From positions 62,001 to 126,000 of the forward strand of contig NZ_ARXU01000010.1 of assembly GCF_000756655.1 (NCBI RefSeq): DNA of 64,000 nt, read 5' to 3'. The translations under genes and the position numbers were made by a program. This document shows, one piece after another, positions 47,378 through 59,688 of this stretch. Within the stretch, counting starts at the first letter, position 1, and each line of letters begins with the position of its first letter. A model generated the notes under the pieces. The model had not been told where the DNA came from. It did no database searches and saw nothing but the letters and a program-made list of their open reading frames with translations. Origin of the DNA: Alcanivorax jadensis T9. GTDB taxonomy: Bacteria > Pseudomonadota > Gammaproteobacteria > Pseudomonadales > Alcanivoracaceae.

Positions 47378-47800
47378 TCATGGCAAACGCAACAATACCC
47401 GTAATCCCTCCTGCAGATCCGATTCCTGCACATAACCCACGGCATCCGGGTTCTGTTTTACCTGCTGAACCATGTCCCGGGCATTTTTCACCTGGCGTGG
47501 CGGCATACCCTGGCCGGTGAAAATCATCCTGGCCCAGTAGCTTTTCAATTGAGACGCGGACTTGCCCGTGGCGCCCTCATAGAAGCGTTCGCGCTGCTGG
47601 CTGCCCTCCGGCATATCCAACACCGTCACGGTATAACCGCCAAAGCGGGACGCATTATCCATGTAAAGCTGACGGACTTCATGACGATCCATCTGCGCCA
47701 ATGGCGAAGACTCCGCCACTATCACCAGCATGCCGGCGGATGATAACGCGGGGCAGCACAGGACAAGGAAGACAGCACACACTTTCTTCAACATGATCAT
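47378..47800 (-). CDS. Small periplasmic PstS-like binding-domain protein
   Basis: This 140-residue protein has a signal peptide (VCAVFLVLCCPALSSAG) and one lobe of a phosphate-binding-protein-like fold: VIVAESSPLAQMDRHEVRQLYMDN, then FYEGATGKSASQLKSYWARM and PDAVGYVQES. Full PstS proteins are about twice this size. It follows a porin by six bases on the same strand, so both are made together and probably handle the same ligand. Phosphate is a guess from the fold. Confidence 0.68.
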   Translation of the reverse strand: MIMLKKVCAVFLVLCCPALSSAGMLVIVAESSPLAQMDRHEVRQLYMDNASRFGGYTVTVLDMPEGSQQRERFYEGATGKSASQLKSYWARMIFTGQGMPPRQVKNARDMVQQVKQNPDAVGYVQESDLQEGLRVLLRLP

Positions 47801-47806
47801 TCTCCC

Positions 47807-49066
47807 TTAAAAGGCCGCATCTACGGTGAGCCGGAATACCGTCGGTTCTTCCTCTTCGATGGAAGGTGCCGACCCCTGGGGAGTGAACAGACCGTTGGTC
47901 ATGATCTTGTCGTTGCTCATGTCATAAAAGCGCTGTGCTTCCAGTTTCACGGCAACGCCCACTTCCAGCTCGTAACGCAAACCCAGCGTCCAGCTTTTAC
48001 TGCGCACCTGATTGGCTGCAGAGAAGTTGGCGGCGACCGGTCCTTCGCTCTGTGCTTCACTGACGCCGTGGGCATTGGCAGCACCCCAAGTCACATGCGG
48101 CATCCATGGCCCGAAACGATACCCTGCGCTGACATAACCACCCCACTTGGTGGGGAACCAGCCTTCGATACCCAGCTGGGTACGCTCTGCCATCAGCACC
48201 ATGGCGCCGTTGTCATACTGCAGGCCCACACTGCTGATATAGGTCTGGGCCTCGTCCAGGCTGACGGGCGCTTCCAGTGCCGCCACCGGCAGACCGGTAG
48301 GGCCGGCAAGGTCGGTCAGATCCAGGGTCACTTCCGCATGGCTGTAACTGAGCCAGCTGGTCCAGTCCCGCCATTGGCTGGTGAGATTGATGCCGGTCAA
48401 CTCGCTGACTTCATACACCACCGGTGCGGGCAGCGAAAAACTGGGCACATCGGTGGCACCGCCATATACATTGAGACGATGGGAGACCGGACCGGTGTTC
48501 AGATTCCAGCTCAGGTCCACCCCTTCCATGGTGTCAAACGGCACCACGTCGTAGGCTTCACCGGGCAAGGTCGCCCAGTGGTAGGTGTAACCCACATTGT
48601 TGTACTGGGTGTGCATGAAAAACGGCAACACCATACGGCCGGCCCGAACCGTCACCGACGGCGACAGATCATGGCTCAGGTAAGCCCACTGCACTTGTGC
48701 ATCGTAATCATCCCGCCCCCGGGCCAGCACCTGTACCGTAGCACTGGTCTCATCGCTGATGGTTGCATTGAACTGGATCCCCGCCCGTGACAGCTCCCGG
48801 TGGGAAATCTCGTCGGTAGTACGATCGATGTAATCGATCGGCTCACCATTATTGGCGCGAACATGAACATCGTGACGGGTAACGCCATAGGTCATGAAGC
48901 CGTTAAGGGAGAGGCGATCGCTCCAGTTGTTCTGCTTTTCGTACTGCTGCATTTCCAGTTGCTCAAGACGCCGCTCCATGTCTTCCAGCGACGCAGGAGA
49001 TTGCGCCTGGACCACCGGCGCCAGCAACAACACGGCTGGTACCAACATCCTGGTAGTGGTTGTCAT
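47807..49066 (-). CDS. Outer-membrane porin with N-terminal coiled coil
   Basis: This 419-residue protein has a signal peptide (cleavage near VVQAQS), a short coiled coil (LEDMERRLEQLEMQQYEKQ) and a barrel of alternating strands ending in VFRLTVDAAF, the C-terminal aromatic end of an outer-membrane protein. SLNGFMTYGV and RAGRMVLPFFMHTQYNNVGY are typical of trimeric porins similar to OprP/DcaP. The coiled coil may hold a trimer. It is the first gene of a two-gene operon with the PstS-like protein. Confidence 0.82.
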   Translation of the reverse strand: MTTTTRMLVPAVLLLAPVVQAQSPASLEDMERRLEQLEMQQYEKQNNWSDRLSLNGFMTYGVTRHDVHVRANNGEPIDYIDRTTDEISHRELSRAGIQFNATISDETSATVQVLARGRDDYDAQVQWAYLSHDLSPSVTVRAGRMVLPFFMHTQYNNVGYTYHWATLPGEAYDVVPFDTMEGVDLSWNLNTGPVSHRLNVYGGATDVPSFSLPAPVVYEVSELTGINLTSQWRDWTSWLSYSHAEVTLDLTDLAGPTGLPVAALEAPVSLDEAQTYISSVGLQYDNGAMVLMAERTQLGIEGWFPTKWGGYVSAGYRFGPWMPHVTWGAANAHGVSEAQSEGPVAANFSAANQVRSKSWTLGLRYELEVGVAVKLEAQRFYDMSNDKIMTNGLFTPQGSAPSIEEEEPTVFRLTVDAAF

Positions 49067-49425
49067 CAGGTTCCTCTGATTACGTTGTTATTATCGTTAA
49101 GGGCACCGACCCGCCGTTCCCAAACGGTATCGGAGTCTGTCCACTGTGGGTGAGGGAGACGTTGCCTGCAGTGCCGGTTATCCACACGGCACTACCGCCC
49201 ATCACACCGGAACACGTAACCCTTTGAATTTAGTACGAAAGAACCAAAGAAAGGTTACCCGTGGTAGCACCAAGCCATCATTCCCTGACGCACTGGAGCC
49301 GCATTGCATCAACGCCCCGACCTGAATTGCCCTACAAAGTGAACGGTCGTAAACATTTTTGCTTGCCAATCGAGCCCTTCATCCCTATTTTGTGAACACC
49401 TATTCACAAAGCGGAGGCGTGCCTT
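49067..49425 (+). promoter_or_regulatory. Control region of the ABC1 kinase gene with promoter and palindromic operator
   Basis: TTGCCA (49363-49368) and TATTTT (49386-49391) form a sigma-70-like promoter with a 17-bp spacer. TTTGTGAA-CACCTA-TTCACAAA (49389-49410) is a perfect palindrome with 8-bp arms over the expected start site, between promoter and GGAGG. The spacing between TGTGA and TCACA is eight, not the six of CRP. The rest of the 359-bp gap has no gene. Confidence 0.6.
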
Positions 49426-51018
49426 ATGAAAAACACGTCATTGCAACAAACCCCGACCACCCCGGCAGAGCCCAACTGGCAGCCGCTCAACGACTTTGCC
49501 GAGCGCAAGCAGAAAGACAGTGGCCTGAAGGCCTGGCTGTCCGTGGTGGAGGGCTGTATCCGGGCCATCGAGAAAACCGCCTGGCAGGGTCGCGACATCG
49601 CCGACCAGGCGCTCAAGGCCTGCAAGGCGGTGGGCCGTGGCGCCAACGCCGTGAACGAGGAAATGCAGATCCTGGCTGACGAGGCGCGCCGCTGGCCGAC
49701 CCGCCTCAAGCGCCTGAGCAAAACCGGCTGGATGCTCACCAAGGTGGTGGCCAGCTACCGCCTGTGGGGCACCCGCTCTGCCTTTTTGCCAACCAGCATG
49801 CGCGAGGCCGCCCTGGAGAGCCTGCACCAGCGCAATGCCCGCCGCTTCCGCGATACCTCCCTGGAACAGGGCGGCGCCTTCCTGAAGATCGGTCAGCTGC
49901 TGTCCAGCCGCCCGGACCTGCTCCCCCAGGCCTGGGTGGATGAACTGACGATCTTGCAGGATCAAGCCAACCCGGTGCCCTTCGACGAGATCGCCCTGGT
50001 ACTGGAGCAGGAATTCGGCCAGCCGCTGGACCAGCTGTTTGCCCATTTCGACCCGGAACCACTGGCCGCCGCCAGCATCGGCCAGGTACATCGGGCGCGG
50101 CTGCATGATGGCCGCGAGGTGGCGGTAAAGGTACAGCGCCCGGGCCTGGACGAGGTGGTGGAGCTGGACATGGCCCTGCTCAAGGTCTTTATGGACGCAG
50201 TGAAATCTGCCCTCCCCCCCATGGACATGGATACCATCGTCAGTGAAATCCAGCGCACCGTGCGTGAAGAGCTGGACTATGAACGCGAAGCCCGGGTGAT
50301 GACAAAAATCGGCGCACAATTGGCCAGCGTCACCGGCATCACCACACCAGCCCTGGTGGCAGAACACAGCAGCCGCCATGTGCTGACCACTGAATTCGTA
50401 CACGGGCGCAAGCTCACCACCGTGCTGGATGAACTGCACCACACCGACCCGGAGCGCCTGGGTATAGTGCTGCATCGGCTGCTGGATGCCTGGTTCTCCC
50501 AGGTGCTGCATGGCGGCGTCTTCCATGCCGACCCGCACCCGGGCAACATCATGATCACCGCCGACGATACCCTGGTGCTGCTGGATTTCGGCTGTGCCCA
50601 GAGCCTCAGCGATGCAGCCCGGCACGGCTACTTCCGGGTCTTGCAGGCCTGCGTGGTGGATGATCAGAAAGTGATTGCCGACACCCTTACCGCCATGGGT
50701 TTCACCACCCGGAGCGGCAACCCGGATACCCTGCTGGCGTTCGTCGCCGCCATTCTCGATCAGGTGCGCAACGCCATCATCTACCCGGACCCGGACAAGG
50801 GCTGGCCCAGCGCCGAGGAAATGATGCAACAGGTCAGCCATCTTCTCGATCGCCTGGAACATGATCCGGTGGAAAAAATGCCCGGCGACTTCATCATGCT
50901 GGCGCGGGTGTTCGGCACCCTGGGCGGCTTTTTCCTGCACTACCAGCCCAAGGTGAATATCGCCGCCCTGGTACTGGGCTACCTGACCCGCCCGCTGGAT
51001 AACCAGCAGGCGGCATAA
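49426..51018 (+). CDS. ABC1/UbiB-family atypical kinase
   Basis: This 530-residue protein carries the ABC1 hallmarks: KxGQ motif (AFLKIGQLLSSRPDLLP, about residue 150), the Ala-rich nucleotide loop PLAAASIGQVHRA, the Lys in VAVKVQRPG, the catalytic HADPHPGN and the metal-binding LLDFGCAQ. These kinases or ATPases support ubiquinone synthesis or lipid handling. ubiB is normally beside ubiE and ubiJ, which are absent, so this is probably a paralogue with another role. An upstream palindrome suggests repressor control. Confidence 0.88.
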   Translation: MKNTSLQQTPTTPAEPNWQPLNDFAERKQKDSGLKAWLSVVEGCIRAIEKTAWQGRDIADQALKACKAVGRGANAVNEEMQILADEARRWPTRLKRLSKTGWMLTKVVASYRLWGTRSAFLPTSMREAALESLHQRNARRFRDTSLEQGGAFLKIGQLLSSRPDLLPQAWVDELTILQDQANPVPFDEIALVLEQEFGQPLDQLFAHFDPEPLAAASIGQVHRARLHDGREVAVKVQRPGLDEVVELDMALLKVFMDAVKSALPPMDMDTIVSEIQRTVREELDYEREARVMTKIGAQLASVTGITTPALVAEHSSRHVLTTEFVHGRKLTTVLDELHHTDPERLGIVLHRLLDAWFSQVLHGGVFHADPHPGNIMITADDTLVLLDFGCAQSLSDAARHGYFRVLQACVVDDQKVIADTLTAMGFTTRSGNPDTLLAFVAAILDQVRNAIIYPDPDKGWPSAEEMMQQVSHLLDRLEHDPVEKMPGDFIMLARVFGTLGGFFLHYQPKVNIAALVLGYLTRPLDNQQAA

Positions 51019-51043
51019 GCTCCCTTTTTTCGTTTTTTGTGGA

Positions 51044-51079
51044 AGCGGTCGCCTCTCACACCCTGTGGGGGCGACCGCT
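51044..51079. repeat. GC-rich hairpin after the ABC1 gene
   Basis: AGCGGTCGCC (51044-51053) pairs with GGCGACCGCT (51070-51079). There is no U-tract after it on either strand, although T-runs lie before it. It resembles Pseudomonas-type REP sequence rather than a terminator. Confidence 0.6.
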
Positions 51080-51104
51080 CTCCCAACCCACTCTCCCACT
51101 CTCC

Positions 51105-51186
51105 GTAGGGTGCACTCAGCCTAGGGCGAACTGCACCATCCCGGCGTCTGATCGGTGCAGTTCGCCCTAGGCTCAGTGCACCCTAC
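51105..51186. repeat. 33-bp inverted repeat with 16-bp loop
   Basis: The arms 51105-51137 and 51154-51186 are reverse complements at 32 of 33 positions (the single mismatch is in CACTCAGCC / GGCTCAGTG). They start with GTAGGGTGCACT and end with AGTGCACCCTAC. Such a long palindrome suggests a MITE or REP-like element between the ABC1 and lipoprotein genes. The remaining bases to 51363 show only AT-rich sequence. Confidence 0.8.
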
Positions 51187-51363
51187 ACAGTTATCGCTAG
51201 ATCTCCCCCCGAGCCCCTCCAGTAACAAACCCCTCCCCCTTTTTGACAATAACGCTACAGCCTCTCCCAGTCCTTTAGTTGTACAAACGTACCAATAAGA
51301 ACGTACGTACCCATAACAACAACGGGCGCCCCGCATCGCGAGGACTCCCTTAAGGGGTTAGCC

Positions 51364-53856
51364 ATGCTACAACTGACCCGGGCTCCGGCCCTGAACACTT
51401 CTGTATTGCCCTGCTCGCTGCTACTGGCCGTCAGCCTTCTGGCCGGCTGTGGCGGTGGTAGTGGCGGCTCCTCCGCCAGCCCTGCCGGCGAGCAGCCGCG
51501 CCAGCCCGATACCGAGAACCCGGCCCCGACGCCGGAACCCGGCCCGGAACCGGCGCCAGAGCCACAACCGCTCAATCGCTTCCAGTTCGCCAATGGCTGC
51601 TACACCCTGAATAGCGACGGACGCTTCCTGCAGGCGAACACCGCCAGCAGCGCCTATGGCCTGACCGCGGACGCCTCCCAGGCCACCACCTTTACCCTGA
51701 AACCCACCGATCTGGGCCGCTATCTGCTGGTGTCTGATTACCAGCGCACCACCGGCAGCATCGGTCAGAAACAACTGTTGGGCATCAGCGACCCTGCCGG
51801 GGAGCTGCTGGATCAGGGCGGTAATTTCGTCGGGGAACTCAGTTATCTGGTGGCAGGCCTGGGCGACACCCTCAACCTGGTACTGGATCCGGTGGCCCCC
51901 CTGGGCGGCCTGCTGCGGGAGCTGGGAGAAAATCTGGAAGGCATCGGTAACAACCTGGGCGACACCACCCTGCGCCCGTCTCTGGCCATGGTCGCCGATG
52001 CCAATGATCTGGCGGTATGGAATCTCAACCCCAGCGAGGGCGACAGCTTCACCCTGGCCTCCCAGGTCACCGGCCTGCTACTCACCGCCGGCGATGACGG
52101 GCTGACTCTGACCTCGCCCAGCCTGGAGAATGCCGACACCCGTTTTGTCCTCACCGATGCTGAAGGCTGCAACGGTTACCCTGAAGCCGAGCTGAACGCC
52201 ACCGTGGTCGACAGCGGCCCGGCCATTTACCTGCAAGAGGTCGATCGCTTCCGTGGCACCCCCGGCATCGATAACGACGATGTGTTCGGCTACGTGGATG
52301 CCCACAGTCATATCTCTGCCTACGAATTCATCGGCGGCCGGGTCAATTATGGCGATCCCTTTCACAAATTCGGCGTCGACCACGCTCTCCACGATTGCGC
52401 GGAAAACCATGGTCCCCAGGGCCTGACTGGCCTGGTGGAACAAGTCACCAGCAACCCGGGACCCCACGAGACCCGCGGCTGGCCTGACTTTCCCTTCTGG
52501 CCGCGTAACGATTCACTGCAACACCACCAGAGCTATTACAAATGGATCGAACGGGCCCACCTGTCCGGCCTGAAGATTCTGGTCAACCACCTGGTGCATA
52601 ACGAAATCCTCTGCCAGATCAATCCACAGAAGCAGAACGACTGCGACACCGTGGCCGCCATCGAACAGCAGGCAGAACTGATGCACCGCATGGAGGATTA
52701 CGTGGATGCACAGAACGGTGGCCCCGGCGAAGGCTGGTTCCGTATCGTCACCAGTCCCAGTCAGGCCCGCCAGGTGATCGGTGAAGGCAAGATGGCTGTC
52801 ATCCTCGGCGTGGAGGCCTCCAAGGCCCTCAACTGTGGGGAATTTCTGGGCGTAGCCGAATGCAGTCGGGAAGAAATCGTCGAACGGCTCGACCGTCTTT
52901 ACGCCATGGATGTGCGCAGCCTGTTCCCGGTGCACAAATTCGATAACGCCTTTGGTGGCCACCTGCCGGATCTATCCGACGGTATCGGCATTGGTGCCGT
53001 GCTGTATGGCGGCAACCTGCTGGAAACCGGTCACACCGTGGAATTTGAAGAGTGCCCGGATCACGACCACGCGGTGAATGACAGCCCACTGGCCGACCCA
53101 CTGCAACCCTATGGCATCTTCGAGCAGTTGCTGTTCCAGCTGGATTACGTGGGCGAGCGCTTCCCAGCCAGCCCGGAAGAGCTGGCCGAACTCGACCCGC
53201 GCCGGGGCACCGACCACCTTTGCAACACCCGCGGTCTCACCGACCTTGGCTTCTTCCTGATCGAAGAACTGGCCAAACGCGGCATGATGATTGAAACCGA
53301 CCACATCAGCCGCAAGGCCGCCGACCAGATTCTCGATCTGACCGCCCCGCGTGGCTACCCGATCATCAACAGCCACGGCAACTGGGGCGGCACCGAGACC
53401 CTGCGTGACCGTGTCGCTGCTCAGGGCGGCATTAGCGCCTCCTTCGGTAGTGTCCGTGACGACTGGGTCGACCAGCTCACCCGCGATGGCAACCGCCCGC
53501 GCCCCGACAGCTACAAGGTAGGCCCCTTCGGCGGTGCTCCCTTTGCCTCCGATGTGAATGGTATCGCCGCCCTGGCCGGCAACCCGGGGACGCCGGATCA
53601 GGAAGACAGCCTCTATCCGTTTACTTCCGTGGATGGTCGCGTGGTGTTCGACAAGCAGGTCACCGGTGACCACGCCTTCAGCCTGTACGAAGGTCGGGGT
53701 GTAGCCCACTACGGCCTCTACCCGGACCAGATCGCCGACATGATTGCCCATAGCGATCGCCCGCCGGAACAAATTGACGATGCCATCAACCAGTTATTCA
53801 CCTCGGCGGAAGCCTACCTGCGCATGTGGGAACGGCTTGAACAGGCGGCGCAATGA
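51364..53856 (+). CDS. Large lipoprotein with dipeptidase/amidohydrolase-like domain
   Basis: This 830-residue lipoprotein has signal peptide and lipobox LLAGC, then a Gly/Ser and Pro/Glu linker (residues 30-70). A region of about 200 residues follows with beta-rich sequence (FQFANGCYTLNSDGRFLQAN). A TIM-barrel part contains metal-site-like motifs YVDAHSHISAYEF, ILGVEASKAL, VHKFDNAFGG, METDHISRKA and NSHGNWGG. These resemble the renal-dipeptidase branch of amidohydrolases, though substantially extended. It would sit on the cell surface or in the periplasm. The substrate is unknown. It is followed by the beta-helix/cytochrome lipoprotein. Confidence 0.78.
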   Translation: MLQLTRAPALNTSVLPCSLLLAVSLLAGCGGGSGGSSASPAGEQPRQPDTENPAPTPEPGPEPAPEPQPLNRFQFANGCYTLNSDGRFLQANTASSAYGLTADASQATTFTLKPTDLGRYLLVSDYQRTTGSIGQKQLLGISDPAGELLDQGGNFVGELSYLVAGLGDTLNLVLDPVAPLGGLLRELGENLEGIGNNLGDTTLRPSLAMVADANDLAVWNLNPSEGDSFTLASQVTGLLLTAGDDGLTLTSPSLENADTRFVLTDAEGCNGYPEAELNATVVDSGPAIYLQEVDRFRGTPGIDNDDVFGYVDAHSHISAYEFIGGRVNYGDPFHKFGVDHALHDCAENHGPQGLTGLVEQVTSNPGPHETRGWPDFPFWPRNDSLQHHQSYYKWIERAHLSGLKILVNHLVHNEILCQINPQKQNDCDTVAAIEQQAELMHRMEDYVDAQNGGPGEGWFRIVTSPSQARQVIGEGKMAVILGVEASKALNCGEFLGVAECSREEIVERLDRLYAMDVRSLFPVHKFDNAFGGHLPDLSDGIGIGAVLYGGNLLETGHTVEFEECPDHDHAVNDSPLADPLQPYGIFEQLLFQLDYVGERFPASPEELAELDPRRGTDHLCNTRGLTDLGFFLIEELAKRGMMIETDHISRKAADQILDLTAPRGYPIINSHGNWGGTETLRDRVAAQGGISASFGSVRDDWVDQLTRDGNRPRPDSYKVGPFGGAPFASDVNGIAALAGNPGTPDQEDSLYPFTSVDGRVVFDKQVTGDHAFSLYEGRGVAHYGLYPDQIADMIAHSDRPPEQIDDAINQLFTSAEAYLRMWERLEQAAQ

Positions 53857-53902
53857 TTAACTATCAAGGAAGCACCTATTCCAGAGCATTTCCAGAAAGG
53901 TC

Positions 53903-54017
53903 CCCTCTCCCTTGAGGGGAGAGGGACAGGGAGAGGGTGAGAGGCGCCAAGACTTGCTTGATGATCTGGCGTAATACCCCAGCTTCCTCCAACTCTTCTC
54001 TCACCAAGAGAGAAGAG
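53903..54017. repeat. Two hairpins between lipoprotein genes
   Basis: CCCTCTCCC-TTGAG-GGGAGAGGG (53903-53925) belongs to a type of palindrome common between genes in many bacteria. CTCTTCTCTC / GAGAGAAGAG (53993-54017) is a second stem just before the next start. Neither has a strong U-tract. Confidence 0.65.
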
Positions 54018-54048
54018 AGCCAAAAACTAGAAACCTTTGGGGAATACC

Positions 54049-57063
<3,015 letters not shown>

Positions 57064-57117
57064 CGCTGCACTGTTCCCCCTCCCTCCTCCCACCTGTCTC
57101 CGGGAGGAGCGTTTGGC

Positions 57118-57147
57118 CCCTCCCCGCAAGGGGAGGGTTTTTATTTT
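57118..57147 (+). terminator. Intrinsic terminator after the fusion lipoprotein
   Basis: CCCTCCCC-GCAA-GGGGAGGG (57118-57137) is followed by TTTTTATTTT. It separates the fusion gene from the GH31 gene, which therefore probably has its own promoter. Confidence 0.88.
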
Positions 57148-57215
57148 CTAACTATCCGAACAGCAGCTCTCAGAGCACCAGGGCAGGGCTATGTTTCTTG
57201 AATGGAGCCCTTAAC

Positions 57216-59612
57216 ATGACTAAAAATATCCAATTCATCCTTCTTCTCTCTGGTCTATTGTGGGGATGCGGCAGTGGAGACGACTCGTCTTCTTCAACGT
57301 CAATGTCACCCCCACCGTCACCCTCTACCCTGTCTCCCGACATCACGGCCTCTGAACCAGGCGCACCCCCGCAAGCAAAAAATGAAACACCCGCCACAAC
57401 GCCACCTGACAATATCCAGATAGAAGATGGTCCTGAGCTCATTACATTGAGAACAGACTATGGGCACGTGGAAATAAAACGCGCGCCATTATCCATGAGC
57501 TTTTACGACGAGAATGGCAACAAGGTATTGAGCAGCGACAGGCAGCAACCGCCGGTCCCGCTGCTGTTAAGAACACCGTTACCAAGCCGGCTTTTGGGTG
57601 GCTGGACCGAGATCATGCCGGAAGCACCCGCCCTGTATGCGCCCTTCTCATTTGTTGTTGGCGACCAGATAAACTTTCAATTCCCGGCAACCTTCTGGGT
57701 TGGAAATATGCTGGCCTCGGCATCCACCGGTATCGAGTTTCGTCTGACCAATGTGAAAGACGTTTCTGTTGACGGCAATCAGCTGTTATTGCGGGTAGAC
57801 ACCTCCGACCCCAGCGGGCGGGAGGCACGGGTCACCGTCAAGGCCGATGAAAACAGCAGCTTCCATGTCTCCGTCAAGGTGAATCAACTCCTCCGGGAAG
57901 TCCCGCTTATCTCAGCCAGTTTCGATTCAACGTCCAGTGAGGCGTTCAGGGGGTTTGGCGGCAGACGCAACAAAATCGATCAACGCCATGAAGCGTTCTT
58001 GAATTGGGCGGAAGAGTTTTCACAAACCCCTGAGCAACTTGAGCCTCTGATTGGCGATACGTTCGGCGAACAGTACCAGTTCCCCACCGGCCCCCAAGGG
58101 GCTTATTACATCCAGTCACTGTTTATTTCAGATCAAGGTTACGGTTTTATGCTGGATCGCGATGAGCTTTCTCATTGGCGAATGGCATCAGACCGTAACG
58201 ATGCCTGGCGTGTCGAAGTAGCAGGCGGCGAACTGGATTTCCTTGTCGTCCCCGGCAATCAAAAGCAAGTCGTGAGCCGTCTCTCCGGCATAAACGGTCG
58301 GCATCGGGTGCCACCACGCTGGTCACTGGGCCCAATGCTGTCTGAAACCATTCAGGAGTTCACCGATTCTCCAGAGAATTACACCGAAAAAGTGAAGGAG
58401 TCATTGGATCAAATCGAAGCACTGGAACTCCCTGTCACCGCGTTTGCTTTTGAAGGGTGGGTCGGCACCAAAAAAACAGGCGCCTTCGATGAGATTATCC
58501 AGCGGCTGCGCGCACAAAACATCAAGCCTGTGACCTATTATCGGGGCTTTGTGGGGCAGACAGAGGACGAGCTTGAAGAACCGGAGGTATATCAAGAGGC
58601 ACTATCCCGTGGGTATGTCACAAAGCGGGCATCAGGAGTGCCTTACATTTTTGGCTCTCCACTGATGGGGGGCATCGCCGCTCTGATTGATTTCACAAAT
58701 CCGCAAGCCGTCGAGTGGTGGAAAGAGCGGATCAAGAAAGGCCTCGAAGAAGGCAGCGAAGGCTTTATGCAAGACTTCGGCGAGCAGGTTCAGGTTGATA
58801 TGGTTTTTCATGATGGCAGCTCGGGTATCGCCATGCACAACCGCAATGCGGCGCTGTTCCATCAGGCAACCCGTCAGGCCTTTGATGAATTTGTTGCCGA
58901 CAACCCGGACAGGGAACCGTGGTTCTTCGTGCGTTTTGGCAACTCCGGCCGTAGAGGCTCAGCACACTACGAATCCGCGAGCTGGCCTGGCGACAACACC
59001 GCCGACTGGAGCCGTGCCTCGGGCCTTGGCTCGGTCATTCCTGACATGCTGAATCGCAGTGTTGGCGGAGCCTATGGCTTTGTCACCGAGATTGGCGGCT
59101 ACATTGATATCTTCGGTTCCATCGATTCGGAATTATTGATTCGCTGGGCCAACCATGCGTCCCTGATGCCCGTATTCCGCCAACATGGAGGCCCTGTCAA
59201 TGGCACTCCCATGCCCTGGCGATTCGACGATCCCGAGGTTGTCGAGCACTACCGCGCAGCGATGAACAGGCACATCGCTGCGCAACCGCTCATTTATCGT
59301 CTCTGGCAGGAAGCCCTGGCCACCGGCATTCCGATAACCCGGCCACTTTGGCTTGAATACCCGAACGACCCGGAGGCCGGCCGCCAGGACCAGCAGTTCA
59401 TGTTGGGGCCGAATGTGCTGGTGGCACCGGTGGTATCCCCAAACAGTGACGGACGCGACGTCTATTTCCCACGGGGCTGCTGGCAGCACCCGGAAACGAA
59501 AGAGACCATTCTTGGGCCACAGACACAATTCATCCAGGCCGCGGTCGATGAGCTGCCTTACTTCTTCAGCTGCGGAGCCCAACCCTTTCCGGTACCGGAA
59601 GGCGGTTTCTAG
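57216..59612 (+). CDS. Lipoprotein glycoside hydrolase, GH31-like
   Basis: This 798-residue lipoprotein has signal peptide and lipobox LLWGC, a Ser/Pro linker and a GH31 fold. The nucleophile Asp lies in GFMQDFGEQV and the acid/base Asp in SWPGDNTADWS, as in sulfoquinovosidase-type enzymes. The segment GWVGTKKTGAF replaces the QDWVG-type stretch of YihQ, and no sulfonate-binding Arg-x-x-Trp was recognised, so another alpha-glycoside is likely. GGAG precedes the ATG at 57216 at eight bases. Being a lipoprotein, it would act outside the cytoplasm. AT content is higher than that of its neighbours. Confidence 0.83.
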   Translation: MTKNIQFILLLSGLLWGCGSGDDSSSSTSMSPPPSPSTLSPDITASEPGAPPQAKNETPATTPPDNIQIEDGPELITLRTDYGHVEIKRAPLSMSFYDENGNKVLSSDRQQPPVPLLLRTPLPSRLLGGWTEIMPEAPALYAPFSFVVGDQINFQFPATFWVGNMLASASTGIEFRLTNVKDVSVDGNQLLLRVDTSDPSGREARVTVKADENSSFHVSVKVNQLLREVPLISASFDSTSSEAFRGFGGRRNKIDQRHEAFLNWAEEFSQTPEQLEPLIGDTFGEQYQFPTGPQGAYYIQSLFISDQGYGFMLDRDELSHWRMASDRNDAWRVEVAGGELDFLVVPGNQKQVVSRLSGINGRHRVPPRWSLGPMLSETIQEFTDSPENYTEKVKESLDQIEALELPVTAFAFEGWVGTKKTGAFDEIIQRLRAQNIKPVTYYRGFVGQTEDELEEPEVYQEALSRGYVTKRASGVPYIFGSPLMGGIAALIDFTNPQAVEWWKERIKKGLEEGSEGFMQDFGEQVQVDMVFHDGSSGIAMHNRNAALFHQATRQAFDEFVADNPDREPWFFVRFGNSGRRGSAHYESASWPGDNTADWSRASGLGSVIPDMLNRSVGGAYGFVTEIGGYIDIFGSIDSELLIRWANHASLMPVFRQHGGPVNGTPMPWRFDDPEVVEHYRAAMNRHIAAQPLIYRLWQEALATGIPITRPLWLEYPNDPEAGRQDQQFMLGPNVLVAPVVSPNSDGRDVYFPRGCWQHPETKETILGPQTQFIQAAVDELPYFFSCGAQPFPVPEGGF

Positions 59613-59632
59613 ACTGAAATTGCATAAGGGCG

Positions 59633-59675
59633 ATGAGGGGCAGAACCAAACAATGGGGGCAGATCTGCCCCTCAT
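59633..59675. repeat. 12-bp inverted repeat after the GH31 gene
   Basis: ATGAGGGGCAGA (59633-59644) and TCTGCCCCTCAT (59664-59675) are perfect complements around a 19-base loop. No U-tract follows on either strand, so termination is uncertain. It lies between convergent genes. Confidence 0.7.
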
Positions 59676-59688
59676 GCTCTGACAGCTA

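Noticed and set aside
49391-49408. CRP site upstream of the ABC1 kinase
   Set aside because: The half-sites TGTGA and TCACA are separated by eight bases, not six, so a different repressor is more likely.
49438-51099. 553-codon minus-strand frame
   Set aside because: Shadow of the ABC1 kinase gene, rich in His/Gln/Gly as expected of antisense translation.
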